In this document: positions 7,808-14,968 of the stretch, one piece after another
How the letters are laid out: each line of letters opens with the position of its first letter
Position numbering within the stretch: position 1 is the first letter of the stretch
Source: Planctomycetia bacterium
Lineage (GTDB): Bacteria; Planctomycetota; Planctomycetia; Gemmatales; Gemmataceae
DNA: 47,326 bases
Assembly: GCA_005799265.1 (NCBI GenBank)
Contig: SYHD01000254.1
Location: forward strand, 1 to 47,326
Direction of reading: 5' to 3'
Position numbers and translations under genes: made by a program
The notes under the pieces: model-generated
Seen by the model: only the letters and a program-made list of their open reading frames with translations
Databases searched by the model: none
What the model was told of the DNA's origin: nothing

Positions 7808-8374
7808 CTATCCCGTAGGCACCCCATCGGCCACGCCCCGCGCCTCCTTGGGTGGCCACCTCAACACGAACGCCCGCTGGCCGCCCTCGAACGGGTCATG
7901 ATTCTTGGGCAACGTTGCCCGCAGCCGCAGTACCTCGGCGACGGCCTCCTCCGGAGCGTGGCCTCGGCCGACTAGGTGGCAGGCGACCACCATACCCGTG
8001 CGCCCGTGGCCACCCCAGCAGTGCAGATACGTCGGCAACCGGCGGGCGAGGCCGTCGTCGATCACCCCGAGGATCTCGCTCATCCGCACGGACGACGGAG
8101 CCGTCGCATCGCGGACGGGGATGCTCACCCATTCGACCCACTCCCCTCGCGTGGCCGCGAGTTCGCACAGCCGCGGCAGGTATGGGGTGAACGGGGCACC
8201 ACCGAGCCCCACCTCACTCGGTTCCATCAGGCTGATGACCCGCCGCAGGCCGCAGTCGAGTAGGCCGGTCAACTTCGCATCCCGTCCCGTAAGGCCGGGC
8301 GCGCCGGGGTACTGTCCCGCGCAGAGCAACCCGGGGTACACCCAGTAGGATTGGGCAAACGGTTTGTCCTCCAT
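7808..8374 (-). CDS. Dual-specificity / protein-tyrosine phosphatase-like protein
   Basis: A 188-residue cysteine phosphatase. The P-loop HCWGGHGRTG (residues 118-127) fits HCx5RTG, with Cys119 the nucleophile and Arg125 the phosphate-binding residue. Asp89 in IPVRDATAPS is the likely general acid. The N-terminal SYWVYPGLLCAGQYPG block is typical of bacterial DSP-like proteins that act on phosphotyrosine or small phosphorylated ligands. ATG 8374 is preferred over the ATG five codons upstream because it has GGAAGG about six bases before it. It sits between attC-like sites S3 and S2, so it may be a cassette gene that depends on an external promoter. Confidence 0.82.
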   Translation of the reverse strand: MEDKPFAQSYWVYPGLLCAGQYPGAPGLTGRDAKLTGLLDCGLRRVISLMEPSEVGLGGAPFTPYLPRLCELAATRGEWVEWVSIPVRDATAPSSVRMSEILGVIDDGLARRLPTYLHCWGGHGRTGMVVACHLVGRGHAPEEAVAEVLRLRATLPKNHDPFEGGQRAFVLRWPPKEARGVADGVPTG

Positions 8375-8426
8375 GCGACACCTTCCCATCTACCAGCCAC
8401 GGCTTGGGCTCAGGGCTTTTTCTGCG

Positions 8427-8495
8427 GCCGAACGACACAACTCACCTGCCGGGGCCGCCTGAAAAACCTTCATGCCGCGCGAAACCAGGTTGGCG
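8427..8495 (-). repeat. attC-like site S3
   Basis: On the minus strand it runs from CGCCAAC (R''-like) to GTTCGGC (R'-like, one base from GTTRRRY). The right arm GGCCCCGGCAGGTGAG is nearly identical to that of S2. Length 69 bases falls in the usual attC range. It lies 28 bases 3' of the secreted unknown gene and upstream of the phosphatase. Confidence 0.6.
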
Positions 8496-8523
8496 GCGCG
8501 TACGCCACGCTCTCTTGCGGACT

Positions 8524-9111
8524 TTAGAATCCGATATCGGCTTCCTTGGCCTTGCGATCATCCAATAGTTTTTGGCGAACCGTGTCGCCAACGTGAATTT
8601 TTGCGTCGAAGCCCGTTTCGATCAATACGATCATCCGTCCTGCATTTGGCATTGGCCACCAAATCTTGGTCTCGTTCTTTTTCCTGTCGTCAGTGAAATT
8701 GAACGGGCTGAAATTCCCGAATTTTTGCTGCAAGCGCTCGAGAAGCACCTTGGCGCCCCCGATTTTTTCCAACTTCATGTCAAGGTCTTTATTGTAGACA
8801 ATGCCGATTTCCAGCAATTTGCCATCATAGAACCAAACGGTAATGCCAGAGGCGACTTTTTGCGGATCCACAATGGAATACTGGTAATAAGCGATTTTCT
8901 CGTTCGTGCCCTGGCCTTTTAGCGCCTGTGGGAATTCTTTCTTGAATTCATCGAGAGTCATCGAGAAGTTGATTTTCCCGAAAGCGAAGTTGCGAGCGTT
9001 GTCCTCGTACTTTTTCGTTTCGTCGTCCTGGGCGAGGCCACGGGACACACACATCACAAACAGCACGAAGAAAATGGCGCTCGCATGCCGACCCTGGGAA
9101 GGTAATTGCAT
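8524..9111 (-). CDS. Secreted hypothetical protein
   Basis: A 195-residue protein with a signal peptide (hydrophobic SAIFFVLFVMCVSRGLA, cleavage near residue 27). The mature part is charged and includes FAFGKINFSMTLDEFKKEFPQA, the type of N-terminal block found in small secreted proteins that start a two-layer alpha/beta domain, then repeated beta-strand-like segments (ITVWFYDGKLLEIGIVY). No catalytic motif is evident and I do not recognise the family. The local sequence is visibly more AT-rich than neighbouring genes, consistent with acquisition. ATG 9111 has GGAG about nine bases upstream; the longer frame starting at 9171 would place residues before the signal peptide. It is the first gene in the putative cassette array. 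Confidence 0.68.
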   Translation of the reverse strand: MQLPSQGRHASAIFFVLFVMCVSRGLAQDDETKKYEDNARNFAFGKINFSMTLDEFKKEFPQALKGQGTNEKIAYYQYSIVDPQKVASGITVWFYDGKLLEIGIVYNKDLDMKLEKIGGAKVLLERLQQKFGNFSPFNFTDDRKKNETKIWWPMPNAGRMIVLIETGFDAKIHVGDTVRQKLLDDRKAKEADIGF

Positions 9112-9426
9112 TGGTGGTCTCCAAGCGGGTTTCGGTGTGTGCCCCTTGACGCCAGTCAAAGGTGCGTCCACCGGGTAAAGTTGAGGCGCAACTGGTGATC
9201 AAGCTAACCGGCGCCGGTTAGCGTATTTCGTTTTGTGCTGGTTACCTATGCAAGCGCCAATTGGCGTTTTTCGGTTCGGCGGATTACGAATGAAAGCGCG
9301 TGTTAAAGTGTGACGGACGCATTGGAAGCCAATCGGTGGCCACTGTCAAGATTTTTTTCTTGAAATTCGTATCTGTTCAGGTGCACATTGTCTGCGTCTC
9401 ATCATTTCCATGGGAAAGGAGCCAAC
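9112..9426. other. Intergenic region with a 20-bp perfect palindrome
   Basis: About 315 bases without a supported gene, upstream of the secreted unknown and of the decayed winged-helix ORF. It holds a perfect 20-bp palindrome at 9203-9222 (GCTAACC...GGTTAGC) and a short stem CGCC-aatt-GGCG followed by TTTTT at 9255-9271. No attI or attC could be recognised. Confidence 0.6.
9203..9222. repeat. Perfect 20-bp palindrome GCTAACCGGC/GCCGGTTAGC
   Basis: The sequence equals its own reverse complement over 20 bases. Its GCTAAC/GTTAGC ends recall the GTTAGCC/GGCTAAC ends of the repeat at 1819 but in the opposite polarity. It could be an operator or a recombination relic upstream of the cassette-like region. 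Confidence 0.75.
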
Positions 9427-9810
9427 ATGCGTACGCCAGAAGCCGCGAGAAATCCTGGCGCGACGCCTGCGACTCCATCCGAATTTCTGCTGTAGCTGCA
9501 AGATGCGGTGCGTCGGCACGGGCATGCGGATGCGGCCCTGTTGGAGGCGGTGAGTCGAGGGGAATACCTGATCGCCGGCTGCCGCAATCGCGACATCCGG
9601 GCGATCCTGTTTGGCGAGCCGGCGCCAGAAGAACTGAAACGCCAATCGGGAAAAGTGACCCGCTTGCTACGGCTGTTGCGGGCCCACGGCGTAATCGCCA
9701 AGATCGCGAAGACGCACCGTTATCAATTGACGGAAAAAGGCCGCAGCAGTATTTCCGCGCTGCACGCAGCCCGCAACGCAACCACCGAGCGGCTAATGCA
9801 AACCGCGTAA
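9427..9810 (+). pseudogene. Decayed winged-helix-like protein, in-frame TAG
   Basis: A frame opening with ATG at 9427 is interrupted by TAG at 9493-9495 and continues in the same frame to TAA at 9808-9810. The downstream 100 or so residues (from GTG 9508) contain HADAALLEAVSRGEYLI.G.RNRDIRAILFG, then VTRLLRLLRAHGVIAKIAKTHRYQLTEKGR, a winged-helix-like DNA-binding pattern. I recall this as the C-terminal part of a longer family of uncertain role, found in repeats across planctomycete-type genomes. Here the N-terminal part is missing, so this is probably a truncated, inactive copy. It could instead be a small active protein started at GTG 9508. Confidence 0.55.
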
Positions 9811-9857
9811 CCGCTTGCAAAATTTGCGCAGGAAGCAAAGACTTGAATGGTTAGTAG

Positions 9858-9938
9858 CACAGATGAACACAGATGGAAATCAAAATGCCTGTGTTCGCCT
9901 GTTTCTTTCCCATCGGTGTTGATCGGTGTTCATCTGTG
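9858..9938. repeat. Inverted repeat of ACAGATGAACACAGATG type
   Basis: Arms 9858-9874 and 9922-9938 match at 16 of 17 positions. The right arm is preceded by a further GGTGTTGATCGGTGTT unit. It lies between the convergent winged-helix remnant and BBP7 genes and is followed by a run of T, so it may work as a bidirectional terminator. Repeats with this wording are widespread in environmental bacteria (general knowledge). Confidence 0.82.
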
Positions 9939-9962
9939 GTTCCTTTTTTTGGGACCATGGCC

Positions 9963-11579
9963 TCAATACCTCAGCTCGATGCCGACGTTGATCCCTTGGG
10001 CCCAGAAGTCGGATCGGCGATTTTGGTATTCTGGGCCACTGCCTTGGTTGGTGCCGAAGGTGGGGCTGGTGGGCGGTAGGCCGAGATTGACGTTGCGGTC
10101 GATCTGATTGCCGGCGCGTTCGACGCTCGTCCAGTACAGATAGGTGTAGCCCGCGATGACGCGCACGCCGCGGGCGATCTGGTAGCTCGTTGTCAGCGTG
10201 CCCTCATAGACTGTCGAGAAATCGGTGCTGACACGACTGCCGATGTTGGTGGATTGCGCGAACACACCGCCGGTCGCCGAGAGTCCCTGGGTTGGTATGC
10301 TCGAAGTGCCCGTGACGGTCGAATAGTGCGCGGTGGCGCCCAGGGCGAGCTTGCCGGTGACGCCGATGTCGAGGCCCCGGAACGTCCAGTTGACGCGGGC
10401 GCCAACCTGCCCGCCGAAGAAATTGTTGGCGACGCGGAACGAATCGGAGATCAGCACGTTGGTCCCCGTGGCCAAGGGGGCTCCGTTGAATAAGAGCCCT
10501 CCTGTGACAGCCTTCCCCACGACATCGGGAAGCTTCGTCCGATTCTGATCCATTGTGAAATTATCGCCGATGTAGAGATAACGAAACGCGAGCAGACCAT
10601 CGACGCTCCAGCCGGCAAAGCGCAGGAAATTCTGCGCGCCGCCTGCCTCCGCGCCGACCATCTCAAAGGTGTCGCGCACCGTCACGCTGCCGGAGGAAAC
10701 GTCCGGCGCCGAGATACCGAGGAAGCTCTCGGTTGGAATGAGGAGCGGTACGCTCAAGACGGGCAAGCCGGTGGCGTTGCTGGCCGCCGTGAACTGGTGG
10801 GAATGCCGGCCGAGCATGAAAGCACCCAGTTCCACGGCGGTACGACGCTCGGGATCGAGCCAGTATCCCATGTTGACGGAGAAGCCGGAAAACTCGCGCG
10901 GGCCGATGGCGCCGCCGAAGAGAACCACGGTGTCCGGGTTGCCGAGCGTGCCCGCGGTCAGGTTGCTGGCATTGCCCGTCGTCACCAGGGGAGGCGTGGT
11001 GTCTTGACTGATCCACCAATACAAGTAGTTCCCCTGCAGCCAGAAACAGGTATTGTCTTGTTTTCTCTCGGCCGCGTAAGACCGGCCCTCATAAACGGCA
11101 ATCGGCTCGCACATGAGCGCCGGGCCGCGCGGCACCCCTTGATAAACCGAATAGGGATCCGCCATCACGGGGGGCGAGCGCCTGCGCTGCATCGACGGCA
11201 ACCCGTCCGGCAGCCTGTCCGACAACGTCGGAGGCTCCGGATTGATCTCCTCGATCACCTCGGCCTGATCGGTGGGTTCGGTCGTTCTGAGCCCTGAGCC
11301 AAGAGATGGATCCGCTCTGCCGTCGGTAGCGAAGGGAGGAATCGATCCTCCGTTGAATTGCACGGGCACCATGCCGGGCGGCAACATCGGTCTATAGGGC
11401 ATCATGGGCATCGTGCCGGGGTAGCCATACGGCACGCCAGGCGGCCCGTAAAAATAGCCGGGAGGATAGCCTGGCGCCGGCGGCATCCGGACGACGGGCG
11501 GCAGCGCCATTTGTCCCAACGCCGGCATTCCGCTCAAGAACGCCGTCGCCACTGCGATTCCTATCACGTTCCGCAGCAT
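9963..11579 (-). CDS. BBP7-family outer-membrane beta-barrel protein
   Basis: A 538-residue protein with a signal peptide (MLRNVIGIAVATAFLSGMPALG) and a long Pro/Gly/Tyr-rich linker (PPAPGYPPGYFYGPPGVPYG). The C-terminal barrel of about 350 residues matches the planctomycete BBP7 family: FWLQGNYLYWWISQDTTPPLVTTG near its start, VNMGYWLDPERRTAVELG, FDVVG-like VGAEAGGAQNFLRF, LLAFRYLYIGDNF, and the terminal FWAQGINVGIELRY with an aromatic last residue. It is likely an outer-membrane porin or adhesin-like barrel. ATG 11579 begins the signal peptide, with AAGGGG upstream; longer upstream starts are not supported. It is convergent with the winged-helix remnant and divergent from the FHA gene. Confidence 0.88.
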   Translation of the reverse strand: MLRNVIGIAVATAFLSGMPALGQMALPPVVRMPPAPGYPPGYFYGPPGVPYGYPGTMPMMPYRPMLPPGMVPVQFNGGSIPPFATDGRADPSLGSGLRTTEPTDQAEVIEEINPEPPTLSDRLPDGLPSMQRRRSPPVMADPYSVYQGVPRGPALMCEPIAVYEGRSYAAERKQDNTCFWLQGNYLYWWISQDTTPPLVTTGNASNLTAGTLGNPDTVVLFGGAIGPREFSGFSVNMGYWLDPERRTAVELGAFMLGRHSHQFTAASNATGLPVLSVPLLIPTESFLGISAPDVSSGSVTVRDTFEMVGAEAGGAQNFLRFAGWSVDGLLAFRYLYIGDNFTMDQNRTKLPDVVGKAVTGGLLFNGAPLATGTNVLISDSFRVANNFFGGQVGARVNWTFRGLDIGVTGKLALGATAHYSTVTGTSSIPTQGLSATGGVFAQSTNIGSRVSTDFSTVYEGTLTTSYQIARGVRVIAGYTYLYWTSVERAGNQIDRNVNLGLPPTSPTFGTNQGSGPEYQNRRSDFWAQGINVGIELRY

Positions 11580-11924
11580 TCCTGACCCCTTTCCCATGCC
11601 CACGAACCCCAGGTAAACCTGGTGTCCATCATTGCATCGACCCTCCGTGCGCATCTCAGCATACATTCCGCACCTTCGGCATCCTCGTTCATCCAGTCAA
11701 AGCCGGCATATCCGTTTGTGTCTTGCCAGCTTGCCCAGTTTGACGGTTCTCGGCGAGCCGAGCCGCGTCTATTTTTTGGTGTCCCGTCCGACGCATAAGC
11801 GTTTATTAAGCTACCTTTGACATGAGCGGAGCGCACGGAGGCTCGCAAGCGGGAGGAAATGCCAGGTTAACGAGGCGCATTTCAACCCATGTGAACACCC
11901 ATGCAAAACAGACGGGAAGCAATC
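11580..11924. other. Divergent intergenic region between BBP7 and FHA genes
   Basis: About 345 bases with no supported gene. It should hold both promoters. The only clear structure is a short hairpin CCAGGT-aa-ACCTGG at 11609-11622 in the BBP7 leader. Small open frames here have no protein-like features. Confidence 0.5.
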
Positions 11925-12260
11925 GTGAATCAGCCTGTGCTGATTCTCGTCGCTGGTAACCACGATAAAAAACCACGTTCCCTCGACCGCGAGGTGACGA
12001 CGGTTGGGCGCGCACGCGGCGCGGACCTCTGCCTGGAAGCGAACGACATCTCGACGCTGCATTGCATCATTCGCTGGCAAGAATTTCAGAAACGCTGTAA
12101 GGCGGAGGAGACGCATGCCGCCAGTGCGGACGAAAAGAGCCTGACGAGTTCCGCGCGGTCCTTGGCGAGTCTCGCCGCGCTAGAACAGAATATTCAAGAA
12201 AAACGCGATCCCTCTCCCAGCTCATCGAAGAACAGCTGTTGCGCCAGCAGCAACAATTGA
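11925..12260 (+). CDS. Truncated FHA-domain protein (N-terminal part of a damaged gene)
   Basis: From GTG 11925 (GGGAAG upstream) the frame gives NQPVLILVAGN..DKKPRSLDREVTTVGRARGADLCLEANDISTLHCIIRW, the first strands of a forkhead-associated (phosphothreonine-binding) domain with its GR and S..H motifs. The sequence then leaves the FHA pattern: the usual D..S.NGT.vNG strand block is missing. It goes on to a helical stretch (SARSLASLAALEQNIQEK) before stopping at 12260. That helical stretch flows naturally into the coiled-coil frame that opens at 12239 in the -1 frame. I infer one original FHA plus coiled-coil gene, damaged by an internal deletion and a one-base frameshift near 12195-12215. 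Peptide binding by this FHA domain is doubtful. Confidence 0.6.
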   Translation: MNQPVLILVAGNHDKKPRSLDREVTTVGRARGADLCLEANDISTLHCIIRWQEFQKRCKAEETHAASADEKSLTSSARSLASLAALEQNIQEKRDPSPSSSKNSCCASSNN

Positions 12261-13159
12261 CTCGCGAACAACTGGAGTTTACCGCGATGAAAGAACAATG
12301 GGTCCACGATCAGGCCAAGACCAGTTCCACCGTGGAAGAGCGCCAGGCCGCTCTGGCCCAGCAAGAAGCCGACCTGCGCACGCACAAGGCCGAGCTGATG
12401 CGCATGATGGGCGAACTCAAGAAGATGCAGGACGACCTGCGCAAACAAGCCAGGCCCGATGTCCGCGCTCTGCACGACGAGGTCGAGCGGCTCGCTCAGG
12501 AAAACCAGAAACTGCGCGGCGCGCACGAAACGCATGCGCCGTCGGCCGACATCGAGCGCAAGCTCGAGGAACTCCACGCCGAGGTGAACGTGCTGCACGA
12601 AGAATTGCGGCACAAGGAAGCGCTGCTTCACGAGCTTCAGGCCCACCCCGGCCACTCTCATTCGCCGGATGAATCGTTACATGCCGAGAATCAGCTACTC
12701 AAGCAACTCCTGGAAGAAAAGAGCTGCCTGGTCGAGAAACTATCCAAGAAATCGGCGGCGGCGCCCGAGACCGCGGGCGACCTGGAGCGCTATGAGGCGG
12801 AGTTGAACGCGTTTCGTCTGCAGCTGGAATCCGACCGCGGCAAACTCAACGCGGAGCTCGAGATGCTGCGCGACCGCAACAAGGAGCTCGACGACGCCAT
12901 CCGCGAAATGGAAATGGAAATGTCGAAGGAGCGCGCCGAACTGGCGCGCGAACGCATCCGCCTCGACCGGGTCCGCGAGGAGGTCAAGTCAGACACCGAG
13001 CGCCTGCAGCGCGAACACGCCGTCCGCGATGCGATGGCGCCCGTACAAAAGCTGCGCGACGAGATCAATCACAAGCAGCCGCCCGTCAAAGGCGAGAAAT
13101 CGCTTAACGATCGCCTGCGCTCGGTGCGCTCGCAACTCACGGAGAGTCCGTCCTCCTGA
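12239..13159 (+). CDS. Long coiled-coil protein, downstream part of the FHA gene
   Basis: Up to 306 residues that are almost entirely predicted coiled coil: heptad-rich, Glu/Lys/Leu/Arg dominated (LTREQLEFTAMKEQWVHDQA, EERQAALAQQEADLRTHKAELM, ELDDAIREMEMEMSKERAELAR). The C-terminus is basic and ends LNDRLRSVRSQLTESPSS. The frame begins at TTG 12239 and has an ATG at 12287, but neither has a convincing ribosome site. In the same frame the upstream sequence reads SLSQLIEEQLL, which continues the heptads from the preceding frame, so the part is best read as the C-terminal half of the FHA gene. It may still be made by translational reinitiation. Role unknown; FHA plus coil proteins are common in planctomycetes. 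Confidence 0.65.
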   Translation: MRQQQQLTREQLEFTAMKEQWVHDQAKTSSTVEERQAALAQQEADLRTHKAELMRMMGELKKMQDDLRKQARPDVRALHDEVERLAQENQKLRGAHETHAPSADIERKLEELHAEVNVLHEELRHKEALLHELQAHPGHSHSPDESLHAENQLLKQLLEEKSCLVEKLSKKSAAAPETAGDLERYEAELNAFRLQLESDRGKLNAELEMLRDRNKELDDAIREMEMEMSKERAELARERIRLDRVREEVKSDTERLQREHAVRDAMAPVQKLRDEINHKQPPVKGEKSLNDRLRSVRSQLTESPSS

Positions 13160-13180
13160 GTGCGGATCGAATAACGCCGA

Positions 13181-13214
13181 GTGCGGCATGAACACGGCCC
13201 GGTTCATTCCGCAC
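13181..13214. repeat. Imperfect inverted repeat in a convergent junction
   Basis: Arms GTGCGGCATGAAC (13181-13193) and GTTCATTCCGCAC (13202-13214) match at 12 of 13 positions. It is placed between the convergent coiled-coil and DUF2007 genes, where it could terminate both. The unit GAGTGCGG occurs twice just upstream. Confidence 0.72.
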
Positions 13215-13228
13215 CTTGCGTATCACCT

Positions 13229-13567
13229 TCACGCCGGCGGTGGTTTGCGTTTTTTCTTGATGTCCGTCCCTGGCTTCATCTCTTGGATCCCTTCCTTCGA
13301 ACCCTCGGCTGCTTTCGCCATCTTTGCGTCCGCTCGGCGTTTGCGGCGCAGGCGGATGTTTCGCTTCAGTTGCTTGAGGTGCTTGCGCGCCTGGTCGGCA
13401 TCCCCCGCGCGCGTGAGGATGTCGATCGCCCACACGCCCGCGAAGCCCGCTTGCCCTTCGCCGCCGATCTCGCAAGCGATCCCCGCGGACTGCAAGACGC
13501 CGCGGATGATCTCGGCCTCGGTGGGGCTGGTCACGGTGCAGACGCAGGCGAGGTCCTTGCGTTCCAT
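13229..13567 (-). CDS. DUF2007-like putative signal-transducing protein
   Basis: A 112-residue protein. The N-terminal 65 residues (VCTVTSPTEAEIIRGVLQSAGIACEIGGEGQAGFAGVWAIDILT..GDADQARKHLKQ) match the DUF2007 pattern: a ferredoxin-like half with a helix that scores changes of a partner or ligand, and a final helix with DAD.AR..L. The domain occurs in many bacteria with no proven role. The C-terminal 45 residues are strongly basic (LRRKRRADAKMAK, DIKKKRKPPP), which suggests contact with nucleic acid or a charged surface. ATG 13567 has AGGAG about nine bases upstream; a longer frame through the repeat remnant at 13597 is rejected. Confidence 0.78.
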   Translation of the reverse strand: MERKDLACVCTVTSPTEAEIIRGVLQSAGIACEIGGEGQAGFAGVWAIDILTRAGDADQARKHLKQLKRNIRLRRKRRADAKMAKAAEGSKEGIQEMKPGTDIKKKRKPPPA

Positions 13568-13596
13568 GGAGACGTCTCCTGATGCGGCCAAGCCGG

Positions 13597-13622
13597 AATG
13601 TGGCGCGACGCTCCGCATCGCA
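13597..13622. repeat. Half copy of the palindrome seen at 45287-45312
   Basis: These 26 bases match 45287-45312 at 24 positions (AATGTGG.GCGACGCTCCGC core). No complementary arm is present nearby, so it is a partial copy in the DUF2007 leader. Confidence 0.7.
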
Positions 13623-13732
13623 ATTTCACAACACAGAGCGTAGTACGACGATTCGCTGGTGAAGCCGCCCGGGTGAGGAAGTGGAGTCTGAAGAAACCAC
13701 AACCGGCCGGGGACGCAAGGAGAATTAACCGC

Positions 13733-14101
13733 TCAGGCAACCTGCGTCGTGGTCGTGCCCGCTTTGGTGATGGAGATGGCACCCGCCCACATGCACATGC
13801 ACTGGCAATCTTCACTTAAAGCTGGCGTGCCGCGAAGCATGACGGTGGGGGATCCGGGGGACCACGGCATGGCCGTGATCGGAGTGCAAGGCATCGGCAC
13901 TCCTAGCGCCGCTGCCACCGTCGGGTTGGCCATCGAGTTGCACAAGCAGAACGTAGCAATGTTGACGATCGGCACGTGGTCCATGATGTTGGCCGCGGGA
14001 GGACTTTCTGCGCACACCGTCGGAGCAACGACGAGGAGCGGCAGGGGAGCGACCCCACAAGTGCACTGCAACGTGGATCCCAGGTTGACGAGCGGCGGCA
14101 T
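13733..14101 (-). CDS. DUF4280 (PAAR-like) protein
   Basis: A 122-residue protein that fits the DUF4280/PAAR-like family over its whole length. Seen are MPPLVNLGSTLQCTCGVAP at the start, PAANIMDHVPIVNIATFCLC, NPTVAAA, MPCTPITAMPWSPGSPTVMLRG.PAL, and C.CMCMWAGAISI near the end. The regularly placed cysteines and glycines are typical. Relatives form the sharp tip of contractile injection systems (type VI secretion or extracellular systems) and may carry effectors. No VgrG, tube or sheath gene is in the window, so this copy is an orphan. The ATG has GAGGA eight bases upstream. It is divergent from the zinc-ribbon gene. Confidence 0.85.
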   Translation of the reverse strand: MPPLVNLGSTLQCTCGVAPLPLLVVAPTVCAESPPAANIMDHVPIVNIATFCLCNSMANPTVAAALGVPMPCTPITAMPWSPGSPTVMLRGTPALSEDCQCMCMWAGAISITKAGTTTTQVA

Positions 14102-14292
14102 GGTTATTCCTCACACGCATTTCTTGCGAGCGTCACCTCGCCGAAATTATATTGCGCCGCCGCCGCCCGAAAGCGCGGAAGTTTGCCGTCAGGTCCGATT
14201 CGAGCGTGCTGCCTTCTTGACTTTTCCGCCCAAGGACGCGATATTCAGGGAAGATGAGTTGCGACGCCCCACCCTATTGCAACGGTGCCAAC

Positions 14293-14955
14293 ATGTCGAT
14301 CCGCTTCGCCTGTCCCGCCTGTGATACCACGTTGAAGATTGAATCGATGATCAAGGCACCGAAGCAGGTGCGCTGTACGAAATGCAACGTCGTGATCATC
14401 CTCACGCCGGACCTCCTGAGTGAGACGGGAGTGACGCCGACCCTGTTCGATTTGACAAGCGAAAAGGATTTGCAGAGGGCTGAGGAACAAGCGCGCCTGA
14501 AAAAGATCGTGCTTTCGGTCCTGGGCGGCATTATTGGTCTGGTCGTTTTGATTGGCCTGTGGTGGACCTTCAGCCCTGCGGCCGATCGCGCGGCCATAAG
14601 TGGGCAGGTCACTATTAACGATGGCGCGAAGCTCGAAAAGGGAAAAATCACGTTTTTCGGGATTGACAACACGAACATCAAGGCCGAGGCCGATATCATC
14701 GACGGGCGCTACCAGCTTTCCGCGTCGGATGGCCCGGCGCTTGGCAACAACAAGGTGCAAATCAGCAGCCGGCGCCCCAGCGGCAGGACCAAAATTGGGC
14801 CGAACGGAGAGGACATCGACATCCTTGAGGAGTTCGTGGACCCTGATTTCAACACCAAATCCACGCTTACCGCAGACGTGCAATCCGGAACCAACACCCT
14901 GAGTTTTGAGGTCAAGTCCAAATCGGCCGCATCTGCCCCGCCGGCGTCTCAATGA
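14293..14955 (+). CDS. Zinc-ribbon, single-pass membrane protein with carboxypeptidase-regulatory-like domain
   Basis: A 220-residue protein. Residues 7-31 form a zinc ribbon (CPAC...CTKC, Cys7, 10, 28, 31) of the kind that opens many planctomycete proteins. A membrane helix spans about 71-92 (IVLSVLGGIIGLVVLIGLWW). The outer part (AAISGQVTINDGAKLEKGKITFFG..., then DIIDGRYQLSASDGPALGNNKVQI) is a planctomycete-type beta-sandwich related to carboxypeptidase regulatory domains. The protein would place the zinc ribbon in the cytoplasm and the sandwich outside. The ATG at 14293 is chosen because the zinc ribbon starts right after it; an ATG 13 codons upstream at 14254 is possible. Function unknown. 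Confidence 0.7.
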   Translation: MSIRFACPACDTTLKIESMIKAPKQVRCTKCNVVIILTPDLLSETGVTPTLFDLTSEKDLQRAEEQARLKKIVLSVLGGIIGLVVLIGLWWTFSPAADRAAISGQVTINDGAKLEKGKITFFGIDNTNIKAEADIIDGRYQLSASDGPALGNNKVQISSRRPSGRTKIGPNGEDIDILEEFVDPDFNTKSTLTADVQSGTNTLSFEVKSKSAASAPPASQ

Positions 14956-14968
14956 CCCAGGGAACGCA

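Larger units (their letters stand above)
6168..9111 (-). mobile_element. Candidate integron cassette array without integrase (CALIN-like)
   Basis: Four functionally unrelated minus-strand genes (secreted unknown, tyrosine phosphatase, macro-like protein, cupin) are separated by spacers of about 135-150 bases. All three internal spacers carry the same inverted-repeat architecture ending in a GGTCCGGCAAGTGA / CCCCGGCAGGTGA-type right arm. The layout gene-site-gene-site in one orientation, with sites immediately 3' of each gene, is that of integron cassettes. No integrase gene and no convincing attI are in the window, and the sites are degenerate, so this would be an old or trapped array. Interpretation is inference from sequence pattern. 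Confidence 0.6.

Noticed and set aside
9203..9222. Perfect palindrome considered as attI or attC
   Set aside because: It lacks the extended stem and spacer of attC, and its box orientation does not fit; left as a plain palindrome.
9847..10107. Plus-strand frame beginning STDEHRWKSK...LIGVHLWF
   Set aside because: Translation of the inverted repeat at 9858-9938; a well-known type of spurious protein.
12195..12215. Programmed -1 frameshift at GAAAAA in the FHA gene
   Set aside because: No canonical X XXY YYZ heptamer or clear downstream stimulator; mutation is simpler, although not excluded.
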